Shown: positions 1 to 5,401 of the stretch, one piece after another | Position numbering within the stretch: position 1 is the stretch's first letter | How the letters are laid out: each line of letters opens with the position of its first letter | Source of the DNA: Acidobacteriota bacterium | GTDB lineage: Bacteria; Acidobacteriota; Blastocatellia; Pyrinomonadales; Pyrinomonadaceae | Assembly: GCA_005790265.1 (NCBI GenBank) | Contig: SXVE01000542.1 | Location: 1-6,969 of the forward strand | DNA length: 6,969 bases | Reading direction: 5' to 3' | Position numbers and translations under genes: made by a program | Notes under the pieces: model-generated | What the model was told of the DNA's origin: nothing | Databases searched by the model: none | Seen by the model: the letters and a program-made list of their open reading frames with translations, nothing else

Positions 1-382
1 CGAACGCGTCGAACAGGCGCACAACGATTACCTGCAAGTTTTGTCCGACGCCGGAATTGTCGGGCTGCTGCTTGGCGGATTTTTTATTTTTTGGCTTTTT
101 CGGCGGGGAATCGCCAACCTCAAAACCGACAACGTTTTCCGGCGCGGCGTGGTCGTCGGCGCGCTTGCCGGATGTTTCGCTATTTTCGTCCACAGCATTT
201 TCGATTTCGTGTTGCACACGACGGCGATTTCCGTTTTGTTTTTGGTGCTCGCGGCGCTCGTCGTTTCCGCCGGAAACGATTACCCGGACGATTTTGAAGA
301 TGCCGACCAGCGGCGCAACAGAAAAAAACGTCCGGCATCGGTGACGCCGATTGACGAAGGCAGAAAAAGAAAAGACGCGTAA
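1..382 (+). CDS. O-antigen ligase/polymerase family membrane protein, C-terminal part (5' end outside window)
   Basis: The reading frame is open from base 2 to a TAA at 380-382 and has no start in the window, so this is the last 126 residues of a longer protein. It begins with ERVEQAHNDYLQVLSDAG, the AHNDYLQ...G(I/L)VGL signature of the Wzy_C/O-antigen ligase family. A hydrophobic helix follows (GIVGLLLGGFFIFWLF), then a second membrane pair containing HSIFDFVLH, another position typical of the family, and a charged hydrophilic tail rich in Arg, Lys and Asp. Family members are polytopic inner-membrane proteins that ligate or polymerise lipid-linked glycans (O-antigen, teichuronic acid or exopolysaccharide); the actual glycan cannot be told from this fragment. 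A TTG at 41 could be taken for a start, but the conserved motif lies upstream of it, so it is internal. The gene converges on pssA, and its stop codon lies inside a terminator stem. Confidence 0.85.
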   Translation, partial: ERVEQAHNDYLQVLSDAGIVGLLLGGFFIFWLFRRGIANLKTDNVFRRGVVVGALAGCFAIFVHSIFDFVLHTTAISVLFLVLAALVVSAGNDYPDDFEDADQRRNRKKRPASVTPIDEGRKRKDA

Positions 383-412
383 ATTGAAAATTATCGTGCC
401 AATTTACGCGTC
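363..412 (-). terminator. Intrinsic terminator of the psd-pssA operon
   Basis: A perfect 12-bp inverted repeat (GACGCGTAAATT at 374-385, AATTTACGCGTC at 401-412, 15-base loop) is followed on the - strand by the T-rich run TTTTCTTTTTC (373-363). It lies about 35 bases past the pssA stop. Its left arm includes the stop codon of the convergent + strand gene. Confidence 0.75.
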
Positions 413-436
413 CGAAATCAATATTTCGATTTTTTA
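413..436 (+). terminator. Intrinsic terminator of the O-antigen ligase-like gene
   Basis: A short hairpin, CGAAAT (413-418), loop CAAT, ATTTCG (423-428), is followed by ATTTTTTATTT on the + strand. It directly abuts the longer stem at 374-412, so a + strand transcript meets two stacked hairpins before the T tract. The stem is AT-rich and weak by itself. Confidence 0.55.
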
Positions 437-446
437 TTTATTCAGC

Positions 447-1328
447 TCAAACCTCAGCTTCGGCGCGCCGTCGCGGGCGCAGGAAACCGGCGAGATACCA
501 GATAATACCGTGCGAAACGTAAATCAGCGACACGATAATCAAAACGTACTTTGAATACAGGAAAATCAGCATTCCGATTGCCGCGAGCACCAAAACCATA
601 TACAAATTTCGTCTGCCGGTTCCGGCTGATTTGAAACTCGAATAACGAATCGTGCTGACCATCAAAACGCCGAGCACGGCGAGCAGAATCATTACCAAAG
701 TCGTATAAAGCTGCGCTCTGCTTTCGCCGTAAACATTGAGCGGCATCGGCGTAAAATGCACGATTGACGCGAGCAGACCGGCGGCGGGCGGAATCGGCAG
801 ACCGACGAAATTTTTCTTGTCAATTTTCGGCGTTCCTTCGATTAAAACGCGCGGTCGCGTCGCCTGCAAATTAAACCGCGCGAGGCGAAACGCGCCGCAC
901 ATCAAATACATAAACAGCAGAAAAATGCCGAATCCGTGCGCCGAGCTGTGTTCGCCGAACGTCGCCGCGATTGCCCAACTGTAAATCAGCGCAATCGGCG
1001 CAATGCCGAACGTTAAAACGTCGGCGAGCGAATCAAATTGAACGCCGATTTCCGTCGCCGTTCGGGTCATTCGCGCGACTCGTCCGTCGAGCGTATCGAA
1101 CAAAATCGCCAGCCCGATGGCGACCGCCGCGTAATTAAAATAACCGGCTGATGTCGCCGGATCGGTGAAAACCGTCTGAAAACCGCGAATTGACCACAAA
1201 ACAGCCAGAAAACCCATTCCGATATTCGCCGCCGTAAACGCGGTCGGAATTAAGTAGAGTCCTTTTTTCAAGCCTCTGTGCGGCGGTTTCGCGTCTTTCG
1301 GTTCTTCAGTTTCGATGTTTGTTGCCAT
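447..1328 (-). CDS. pssA: CDP-diacylglycerol--serine O-phosphatidyltransferase (phosphatidylserine synthase)
   Basis: This inner-membrane enzyme condenses CDP-diacylglycerol with L-serine to give phosphatidylserine, the precursor of phosphatidylethanolamine. The 293-residue protein carries the complete CDP-alcohol phosphotransferase motif D81-G82-x2-A85-R86-x8-G95-x3-D99-x3-D103, with the extra upstream Asp78. Conserved PS-synthase segments FRLARFN (147-153) and GLPIPPAAG (176-184) follow. About eight hydrophobic helices span residues 23-280, and the tail is basic (RPRRR). The length suits the short Bacillus-type/subclass II enzymes. I chose ATG 1328 (MATNIETEEP); the open frame extends to 1448, but that extension overlaps psd and is not membrane- or family-like. 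No strong Shine-Dalgarno is visible, which suggests translation coupled to psd, whose stop lies 31 bases upstream. The gene is last in the psd-pssA operon and is followed by the terminator at 363-412. Confidence 0.95.
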   Translation of the reverse strand: MATNIETEEPKDAKPPHRGLKKGLYLIPTAFTAANIGMGFLAVLWSIRGFQTVFTDPATSAGYFNYAAVAIGLAILFDTLDGRVARMTRTATEIGVQFDSLADVLTFGIAPIALIYSWAIAATFGEHSSAHGFGIFLLFMYLMCGAFRLARFNLQATRPRVLIEGTPKIDKKNFVGLPIPPAAGLLASIVHFTPMPLNVYGESRAQLYTTLVMILLAVLGVLMVSTIRYSSFKSAGTGRRNLYMVLVLAAIGMLIFLYSKYVLIIVSLIYVSHGIIWYLAGFLRPRRRAEAEV

Positions 1329-1359
1329 TAATTTATTTACCGAATTAGGAAAAAAACGT

Positions 1360-2013
1360 TTAAGCGGCGGGTTGTGCCGAGAGTTCTTCGGGCAGATCGA
1401 AAGCCGGTTCGTCAGCCGGTAATCTGCCGATAATTGTTTCGCCGCCAACTACGCGGTCGCCGATTCCAACCAATATTTCGACCGTTTCCGGCATCAGCAA
1501 ATCGGTGCGCGAGCTGAATTTGATCAAACCGAATTTTTCGCCTAAACCGAGTTTATCGCCCGTTTTGCTCCAGCAAACGATGCGGCGCGCGACGATTCCG
1601 GCGATTTGCGTGCAGACGACCGTCATTTTTTCGCCTTCAATCGTCAGAGAATTGCGTTCGTTAATTAAACTCGCGCGGTCGCTCGTCGCCGGATTTTTTT
1701 TGCCGCGCACGTAGTCAATTTTGACGACTTTTCCGGCAATCGGCGCGCGATTGACGTGAACGTCAAACGGCGACAGAAAAACGCTGACGACTTTGCCTTT
1801 TTCCGTGTTTTCGACGCGCGTCACGCGTCCGTCCGCCGCCGAAACGATGATGTCGGCTTCGGTCGGAACCGTGCGCTGCGGATCGCGGAAAAAGTAAGCC
1901 ATAAACGCCGCGAGCGCAAGAAAAACGGCGACGCCGATCCAGATTTGAAAAACGGCGAAAATGACGGCGATTAAAATCGTGCCGAAAACGAACGGGTAAC
2001 CTTCTTTGACCAT
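1360..2013 (-). CDS. psd: Phosphatidylserine decarboxylase proenzyme (short, PSD-A type)
   Basis: A pyruvoyl-dependent enzyme that converts phosphatidylserine to phosphatidylethanolamine and CO2. The 217-residue length matches the short bacterial PSD family. An N-terminal hydrophobic region (7-42) anchors it in the membrane. Family motifs are FFRDPxR (41-47), AADGRV with D61, and SPFDVHVNR with H86; D61 and H86 fit the Asp and His of the self-processing triad. The cleavage region is GLIKFSSRTD (162-171). The usual Gly before the reactive Ser is Ser here (S167-S168, codons AGC TCG at 1515-1510), so beta/alpha chain cleavage would fall between two serines. The ATG at 2013 gives the typical MVKEGYPF start, but its Shine-Dalgarno is poor (a T-rich run precedes it). 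An A8 run lies in codons 105-107. The gene is first in the operon with pssA, giving the two consecutive steps to PE. Confidence 0.93.
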   Translation of the reverse strand: MVKEGYPFVFGTILIAVIFAVFQIWIGVAVFLALAAFMAYFFRDPQRTVPTEADIIVSAADGRVTRVENTEKGKVVSVFLSPFDVHVNRAPIAGKVVKIDYVRGKKNPATSDRASLINERNSLTIEGEKMTVVCTQIAGIVARRIVCWSKTGDKLGLGEKFGLIKFSSRTDLLMPETVEILVGIGDRVVGGETIIGRLPADEPAFDLPEELSAQPAA

Positions 2014-2128
2014 AAAAAAAAGATGTCTGTTGGAGCGCGATGCCGAACATTAGTTTTAACAGCATCCAAACGCTAATTGCTGACATCCGACTTTTTATCT
2101 TACTTGAAATCTCGACATTTGAAAAACC
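2014..2128 (-). other. Leader/promoter region of psd-pssA
   Basis: This gap between the upstream terminator and psd must hold the psd promoter, yet I find no good sigma-70 match. The best weak candidate is TTTCAA-N16-TAAGAT on the - strand near 2096-2123. The copy TGCCGAACATTAG at 2041-2053 resembles one upstream of dnaX at nearly the same distance from the start codon. A weak CAGCA...TGCTG inverted repeat lies near 2060-2082. Confidence 0.3.
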
Positions 2129-2160
2129 AAAAAAAAGCCCGATGTCGGCAAACATCGGGC
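2129..2160 (-). terminator. Intrinsic terminator after the 68-residue membrane protein gene
   Basis: A 9-bp GC-rich stem (GCCCGATGT at 2137-2145, ACATCGGGC at 2152-2160) with a 6-base loop is followed on the - strand by eight T (2136-2129), CC-derived GG and then further T. It lies 27 bases past the stop of the gene ending at 2188. This is a textbook rho-independent terminator. Confidence 0.9.
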
Positions 2161-2187
2161 AAAAGGAGGATTGAATGAAAAAATCAA

Positions 2188-2394
2188 TTATCTGACGGGA
2201 TTATCTTTGGCAAAACTGTAAGCGCACCACGCGGCGATCAAATGAATCGTCCAGCCGAGAAGTCCGGCGGTTCCGATCCACGAAAAACCGGTTAAAACGA
2301 GCCAGAGCACGCCGACGATCACTCTGCCGTTGTAAATTTGTCCGAGTCCGGGAATTAAAAGACTTAATATTCCAGCTATCCAAGGTTCACGCAT
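2188..2394 (-). CDS. Small two- to three-helix membrane protein, function unknown
   Basis: A 68-residue, strongly hydrophobic protein. Residues 5-20 (WIAGILSLLIPGLGQI), 25-40 and 42-60 look like membrane helices. SLLIPGLGQIYNGR resembles the opening of TM2-like and related small membrane proteins (PGLGQ-Y-NG), whose biochemical role is not established. No catalytic motif is visible and the C-terminus is short and polar (KDNPVR). The start is well supported: the - strand has GGAGGT ten bases before the ATG. The gene follows dnaX on the same strand after 67 bases, and only a weak 6-bp AT-rich hairpin (2430-2449) lies between, so read-through from dnaX is plausible; a TATAAA box sits close upstream of the ribosome binding site but has no matching -35. 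A strong terminator follows the gene. Confidence 0.8.
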   Translation of the reverse strand: MREPWIAGILSLLIPGLGQIYNGRVIVGVLWLVLTGFSWIGTAGLLGWTIHLIAAWCAYSFAKDNPVR

Positions 2395-2404
2395 CGTTTG
2401 AATT

Positions 2405-2410
2405 ACCTCC
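2405..2410 (-). promoter_or_regulatory. Shine-Dalgarno of the 68-residue membrane protein
   Basis: GGAGGT on the - strand, ten bases before ATG 2394. It is close to a full anti-Shine-Dalgarno match and confirms that this short frame is translated. Confidence 0.8.
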
Positions 2411-2461
2411 GATTTTTTATACGATGACCTTTTCGTTTTGTTCCGAAAAATTCGAGCGCTT

Positions 2462-4450
2462 TCAAATTCTTTTGACTTCTTCTATTTTGGCGCGAAAAAC
2501 GCGCATCGCTTTTCTGACGAGCGGATGACTGTGCGCATAGGCGAGCAGCTCTTCCTGGCTGGCGTTTTCCGGCAGTTCGGGAATCACGTCCGATTCATCG
2601 TCTTCTTCAAAAGTCGGCATCTCAAAAGTCGTTTTCGTTCTGCCGTTTGTCGGGGCGGCGGCGGCGGGATTTTCCTCCGTCATCTCGCTTTTTCCGTTAG
2701 AAAAACTGTGTTCCAGCAAAACGGCGACGATTTGCCCGGCATTTTTAAGCGGATATAACTTGTCTCCGAGCCGCGCAAGTTTGTTTTCAAACGCTTCGTC
2801 GAGCCATTTATCTTCGACGTGTTCGAGTTCGGCGGCATCAATCGCCGGAAGTTTGACCGCAATATTATCAAGAAATTCGGCATCAATCGGACTGAATTTT
2901 GCCGCTGTTTCAAACGACTCGTTAAATTCGGGCGGCTCTTCAAAATTCGAGCTGCGAACGACCTCCGTTTGGGCAGACGGCGGCGGTTCGGCGATTACGC
3001 TGACGCGAACTTCGTTTTTTTCAACGCTTGGCGCGGATTCTTTATCGTTTGAAGTTGAATCGGCGAATTCGGCAGGTTCGGCAATTTTGCGTTCTTTTGC
3101 TCTGAATTCGGAAATCGAATCGTTCGCGCCGGAAAATCGGGAAATTTGCGTTTCGCCGATGGCAAACGGAACTTCGTCGGCGGGAAAATCAACTTTCAAA
3201 GTTTTTTTTTCCGTCGGCGATGGTTCGATTGTTCGCGAAACTTTCTTTTCCGCCGCGACATTCGGCATGTAATCCGCGCCGGTCAGCGCGCTTTCGAGCT
3301 TCGCCAATCTTTCTAAAATTTTCTCAATCGGCGCGACGCGGCGCATTTCGATCAATTTAACCAGCCCGATTTCCAAAACGTAGCGCGATTGCGTTGCCTC
3401 TTTTAATTTCGTTTCGGTTTCGCTCAAACTATTGAAAAATCGAATCAAATCGGATTCGCTGAACGGCGCGGCGTTTTCCTCCATTTCGCTGCGGCTTAGA
3501 ATCGCGGTATCAAGCAGATTTTCCGCATCGTTCGCCATTTTAAACACGAGCAAATCGCGGAAAAACGCGAGCAGGTCGCGCGCGAAATTGCGCAAATCCT
3601 GACCGCGCGAAATCAATTCGTCAACGACGACCAGCGCCTGTTTCGGTTCATTCGCCGCAATCGCCTGCGTGATGCGCGTCAGCATTTCGGCGCTGGCGAG
3701 ACCGAGCGCGTTCGTCACGTCCGCCGTTTCGATGCTTTCGCCGGAAAAACTGATGACCTGATCGAAATTCGATTGCGCGTCGCGCATCGAGCCTTCGCCG
3801 GAACGCGCGATTTCTTTTAATGCTTCGTCGGAAACATTGATTTTTTCTGCGTCAGCAATCAATCGCAGACGCTCGAAAATTTTGCTGACGGCAATCGTGC
3901 GAAACTCGAATTCCTGACAGCGCGACAAAATCGTGTCGGGAACTTTGTGCAGCTCGGTCGTCGCCATAATAAATTCGACGCGTTCGGGCGGCTCTTCGAG
4001 CGTTTTCAAAAGCGCGTTGAACGACGAAGTGGAAAGCATATGAACTTCGTCAATGATAAAAATTTTGTAACGGTCGCGCGCCGGATTGATATTGATGCTT
4101 TCTAAAATAATATCGCGGATTTCCTCGACTTTCGTGTGCGAAGCGGCGTCGAATTCGAGCACGTCAATCGAGCGGCTTTCGGAAATTTCGCGGCACGAAA
4201 CGCACGCCGCCGGATCGTTAAAAGAACACGGCTGCGCATTCGGCTTGGTGGTTTTGTGGCAATTGAGAGCTTTGGCTAAAAGTCTGGCGGTCGTTGTTTT
4301 CCCGACGCCGCGCGCGCCGGAAAAAAGATACGCGTGATGAAGCCGGTCGTGTTCGAGAGCATTGCGCAGCGTTCGCGTAATCGCTTCCTGTCCGGTCACT
4401 TCTTCAAAAGTCTGCGGTCGCCATTTTCTGGCGATAACTTGATAAGACAT
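2462..4450 (-). CDS. dnaX: DNA polymerase III clamp-loader subunit tau (and gamma)
   Basis: AAA+ ATPase of the replisome clamp loader; tau links clamp loader, polymerase core and helicase. The 662-residue protein starts with MSYQVIARKWRPQTFEEV, the canonical DnaX N-terminus. Visible motifs are Walker A GARGVGKT (45-52), zinc-binding cysteines C64, C75, C83 and C86, Walker B IIDEVH (132-137), sensor 1 ATT (163-165), the SRC arginine-finger box (176-178) and sensor 2 GSMRD (220-224). The helical domain III ends near residue 390. After it comes a long acidic, Ser/Glu/Pro-rich linker and a conserved-looking end, HPLVRKAMRVFRAKIEEVKR. Codons 414-417 contain an A9 run (3202-3210); a one-base slip in either direction gives a stop almost at once, predicting gamma-like proteins of 417-420 residues. 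The usual ybaB-recR neighbours are absent downstream; a small membrane protein gene follows instead. Confidence 0.97.
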   Translation of the reverse strand: MSYQVIARKWRPQTFEEVTGQEAITRTLRNALEHDRLHHAYLFSGARGVGKTTTARLLAKALNCHKTTKPNAQPCSFNDPAACVSCREISESRSIDVLEFDAASHTKVEEIRDIILESININPARDRYKIFIIDEVHMLSTSSFNALLKTLEEPPERVEFIMATTELHKVPDTILSRCQEFEFRTIAVSKIFERLRLIADAEKINVSDEALKEIARSGEGSMRDAQSNFDQVISFSGESIETADVTNALGLASAEMLTRITQAIAANEPKQALVVVDELISRGQDLRNFARDLLAFFRDLLVFKMANDAENLLDTAILSRSEMEENAAPFSESDLIRFFNSLSETETKLKEATQSRYVLEIGLVKLIEMRRVAPIEKILERLAKLESALTGADYMPNVAAEKKVSRTIEPSPTEKKTLKVDFPADEVPFAIGETQISRFSGANDSISEFRAKERKIAEPAEFADSTSNDKESAPSVEKNEVRVSVIAEPPPSAQTEVVRSSNFEEPPEFNESFETAAKFSPIDAEFLDNIAVKLPAIDAAELEHVEDKWLDEAFENKLARLGDKLYPLKNAGQIVAVLLEHSFSNGKSEMTEENPAAAAPTNGRTKTTFEMPTFEEDDESDVIPELPENASQEELLAYAHSHPLVRKAMRVFRAKIEEVKRI
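3202..3210 (-). promoter_or_regulatory. dnaX: A9 slippage site in dnaX (predicted source of gamma)
   Basis: The coding strand reads GAA AAA AAA ACT (E414 K415 K416 T417), nine A in a row. One extra A in the mRNA, or a -1 ribosomal shift, gives E-K-K-N-F-E-S-stop (420 residues). One A fewer gives E-K-K-L-stop (417 residues). The site falls just after the ATPase and oligomerisation domains, where gamma ends in species that make it. The palindrome AACTTT-G-AAAGTT begins at the last A of the run, and a 6-bp GC-rich stem (arms 3177-3182 and 3154-3159) begins 19 bases downstream. Established precedents are transcriptional slippage on A9 in Thermus thermophilus dnaX and ribosomal -1 shifting in E. 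coli dnaX. Use here is inferred. Confidence 0.6.
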
Positions 4451-4504
4451 AAAAAATTAAGTGGTTTTACTTGAATTGCCGAATGTTAGACGGCATCGCC
4501 AAAG

Positions 4505-4519
4505 ACTGAAATTTTCAGT
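4505..4519. repeat. 15-base palindrome ACTGAAATTTTCAGT in the dnaX leader
   Basis: A perfect dyad, ACTGAA-ATT-TTCAGT. It lies two bases past a candidate -10 box (4522-4527) of dnaX, so it covers the expected transcription start. It could be an operator or a 5' mRNA hairpin; its role is unknown. Confidence 0.45.
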
Positions 4520-4521
4520 TT

Positions 4522-4549
4522 ATTCTATCATTCGCCGCTGCCGGGTAAA
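4522..4549 (-). promoter_or_regulatory. Candidate sigma-70-type promoter of dnaX
   Basis: On the - strand, TTTACC (4549-4544), a 16-base spacer and TAGAAT (4527-4522). The -10 has one mismatch to consensus and the -35 two. It would give a leader of about 65 bases. A competing -10 is TAACAT at 4488-4483, inside the repeated GCCGAATGTTA motif, but that one lacks a good -35. Confidence 0.4.
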
Positions 4550-4583
4550 AGCATCTGACCGACACATTATTTTAATCGAGGTT

Positions 4584-4741
4584 TTGATGCGGCGAATCAG
4601 TTTGTTAAATAAAAATCGGCGGCGCGATTCGTTTTGAGGTTTTCAAATGAAGAAACAAAGTTGGCGGTAAATAAAAAGGCGCAATTGAAAAAGGCGCGAA
4701 AAACACGTCGTGATCGAATGTGATCGCGACGTGTTTTTTTT
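4584..4741 (+). ncRNA. Possible small + strand transcript with a 7-codon frame
   Basis: On the + strand there is a weak promoter, TTGATG (4584-4589) with TTAAAT or TAAATA (4605-4611) at 15-16 bases. A tiny frame, MKKQSWR (ATG 4647, TAA 4668-4670), has GAGG about eight bases before it. A terminator hairpin follows with eight T on this strand (4734-4741). No + strand gene precedes the terminator, which is why I suspect a short RNA of about 120 bases. The alternative is that the terminator serves only the - strand hydrolase gene. This is speculative. Confidence 0.25.
4699..4741. terminator. Strong bidirectional hairpin terminator
   Basis: The 12-bp stem AAAAACACGTCG (4699-4710)/CGACGTGTTTTT (4727-4738) continues through a T-G wobble into GATC/GATC around a 6-base loop (4716-4721), about 17 bp in all. 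On the - strand it ends in five T and lies 30 bases past the hydrolase stop, so it terminates that gene. On the + strand it ends in eight T. Confidence 0.85.
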
Positions 4742-4770
4742 CCGAACAGTATGCGTTGTTTTTGCGGATT

Positions 4771-5385
4771 TTATACTCGAACGGGAGCGACGAATCCGCT
4801 TAGATTGGGCAGAAGATGTTTGGCGACCGCGTCGGCACCGCGCGACGGAACGTAATGAATTCTGCCGACGCGTGTCATATTAAACGCGGCTTTGTCGAGC
4901 AAATCGAGCGCTTCGCCGAGCACGACGTAATTGATGACTTTGTCCCGATTGACGAGAATCGGCAGACCGCTGATCGGATTGATATTCAGCGCGGCAGGAT
5001 TAACCGTTGCGGTTTGTCGTCCCTGGTAAACGCCGACATAAGAAGCGAGTCCGCCGCCGAGCGAATGTCCGACGACCAAATCCGGTCTGACTCTGGACGC
5101 GAGCGCGAGCGCGGCGAGATACTGCCCGGAAAGTCCGGTCAAACCCTGCTGAATGTTATCCAGCCAATCGGGCGACAAACCACCGTCCGTGCCGGAGAAC
5201 GACAGAATTTTGCGCTCGCCTTCGATTAAAACCGCGCGAAAATTCAAGACTTGAAAAACTCTCGTTAAATTCCAGACGCTGCCGACATTCGGAAATCTCC
5301 AGCGTCCGACCACACCTTGCCCGCTGTAAGCGAGCCACGATAAACCGACAACTTCCTCGTATCTTAAACCCCAAGCATCCGGCAT
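4771..5385 (-). CDS. Lipase-like alpha/beta-hydrolase, substrate unknown
   Basis: A 204-residue protein with the nucleophile elbow GHSLGG (106-111, Ser108) after a hydrophobic strand, and an upstream segment ILSFSGTDG...DWLDNI (60-77). That order (SFSGT strand, DW..N, then GHSLGG) is like class 3 (fungal-type) lipases and related Mbeg1/DUF2974-type proteins. Possible other triad members are D161 or D164 (GEALDLLD) and H190 (AKHLLP), with H177 as an alternative; these are inferred from order only. There is no signal peptide or membrane segment at the N-terminus (MPDAWGLRYEEVVG), so it is probably cytoplasmic or exported by a signal-independent route. The start is firm: AAGGAG lies eight bases before ATG 5385. 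It looks monocistronic, with its own leader and a terminator at 4699-4741. Substrate and physiological role cannot be told. Confidence 0.75.
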   Translation of the reverse strand: MPDAWGLRYEEVVGLSWLAYSGQGVVGRWRFPNVGSVWNLTRVFQVLNFRAVLIEGERKILSFSGTDGGLSPDWLDNIQQGLTGLSGQYLAALALASRVRPDLVVGHSLGGGLASYVGVYQGRQTATVNPAALNINPISGLPILVNRDKVINYVVLGEALDLLDKAAFNMTRVGRIHYVPSRGADAVAKHLLPNLSGFVAPVRV

Positions 5386-5401
5386 TAATTTTTCTCCTTA
5401 A

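Larger units (their letters stand above)
4451..4770. other. 320-base gene-poor gap between dnaX and the hydrolase gene
   Basis: No protein-coding gene of normal size is seen here. The dnaX-proximal third holds promoter candidates for dnaX, a 15-base palindrome and the hairpin TGCCG (4477-4481)/CGGCA (4491-4495). The middle holds a possible + strand promoter and a 7-codon frame. The far end holds a strong hairpin terminator. AAAAAGGCGC occurs twice (4673-4682, 4688-4697). I looked for the signal recognition particle RNA core, which is often near dnaX, and did not find it; nor is there any tRNA-like sequence. Confidence 0.6.

Noticed and set aside
41..43. TTG at 41 as the start of the + strand gene
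   Set aside because: The conserved AHNDYLQVL motif of the family lies upstream of it in the same frame, so the gene continues beyond the window's left edge.
1329..1448. Forty-residue N-terminal extension of PssA from ATG 1448
   Set aside because: It would overlap the end of psd by about 90 bases, is not hydrophobic or family-like, and the ATG at 1328 gives a normal-length enzyme.
1694..1701. A8 run in psd codons 105-107 as a possible programmed slippage site
   Set aside because: Slippage here would remove the reactive serine and make an inactive product, with stops more than ten codons away. There is no functional logic or precedent as in dnaX, and such A/T runs are common in this sequence.
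1763..2155. A 130-codon open frame on the - strand overlapping the start of psd
   Set aside because: It runs in another frame through psd and through the upstream terminator, is Arg-rich and resembles no family.
2760..3272. A 170-codon open frame on the + strand, Ser/Ala-rich
   Set aside because: It is fully antisense to the dnaX linker, has no Shine-Dalgarno or recognisable domain, and its composition mirrors the Glu/Ser-rich coding strand.
4451..4700. Signal recognition particle RNA gene next to dnaX
   Set aside because: I looked for the conserved GGAAGCAGC-type core on both strands and found none; the region lacks the long GC-rich rod.
4816..5229. A 137-codon open frame on the + strand
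   Set aside because: It is antisense to the hydrolase gene, which has a GHSLGG motif and a strong ribosome binding site; this frame has neither.
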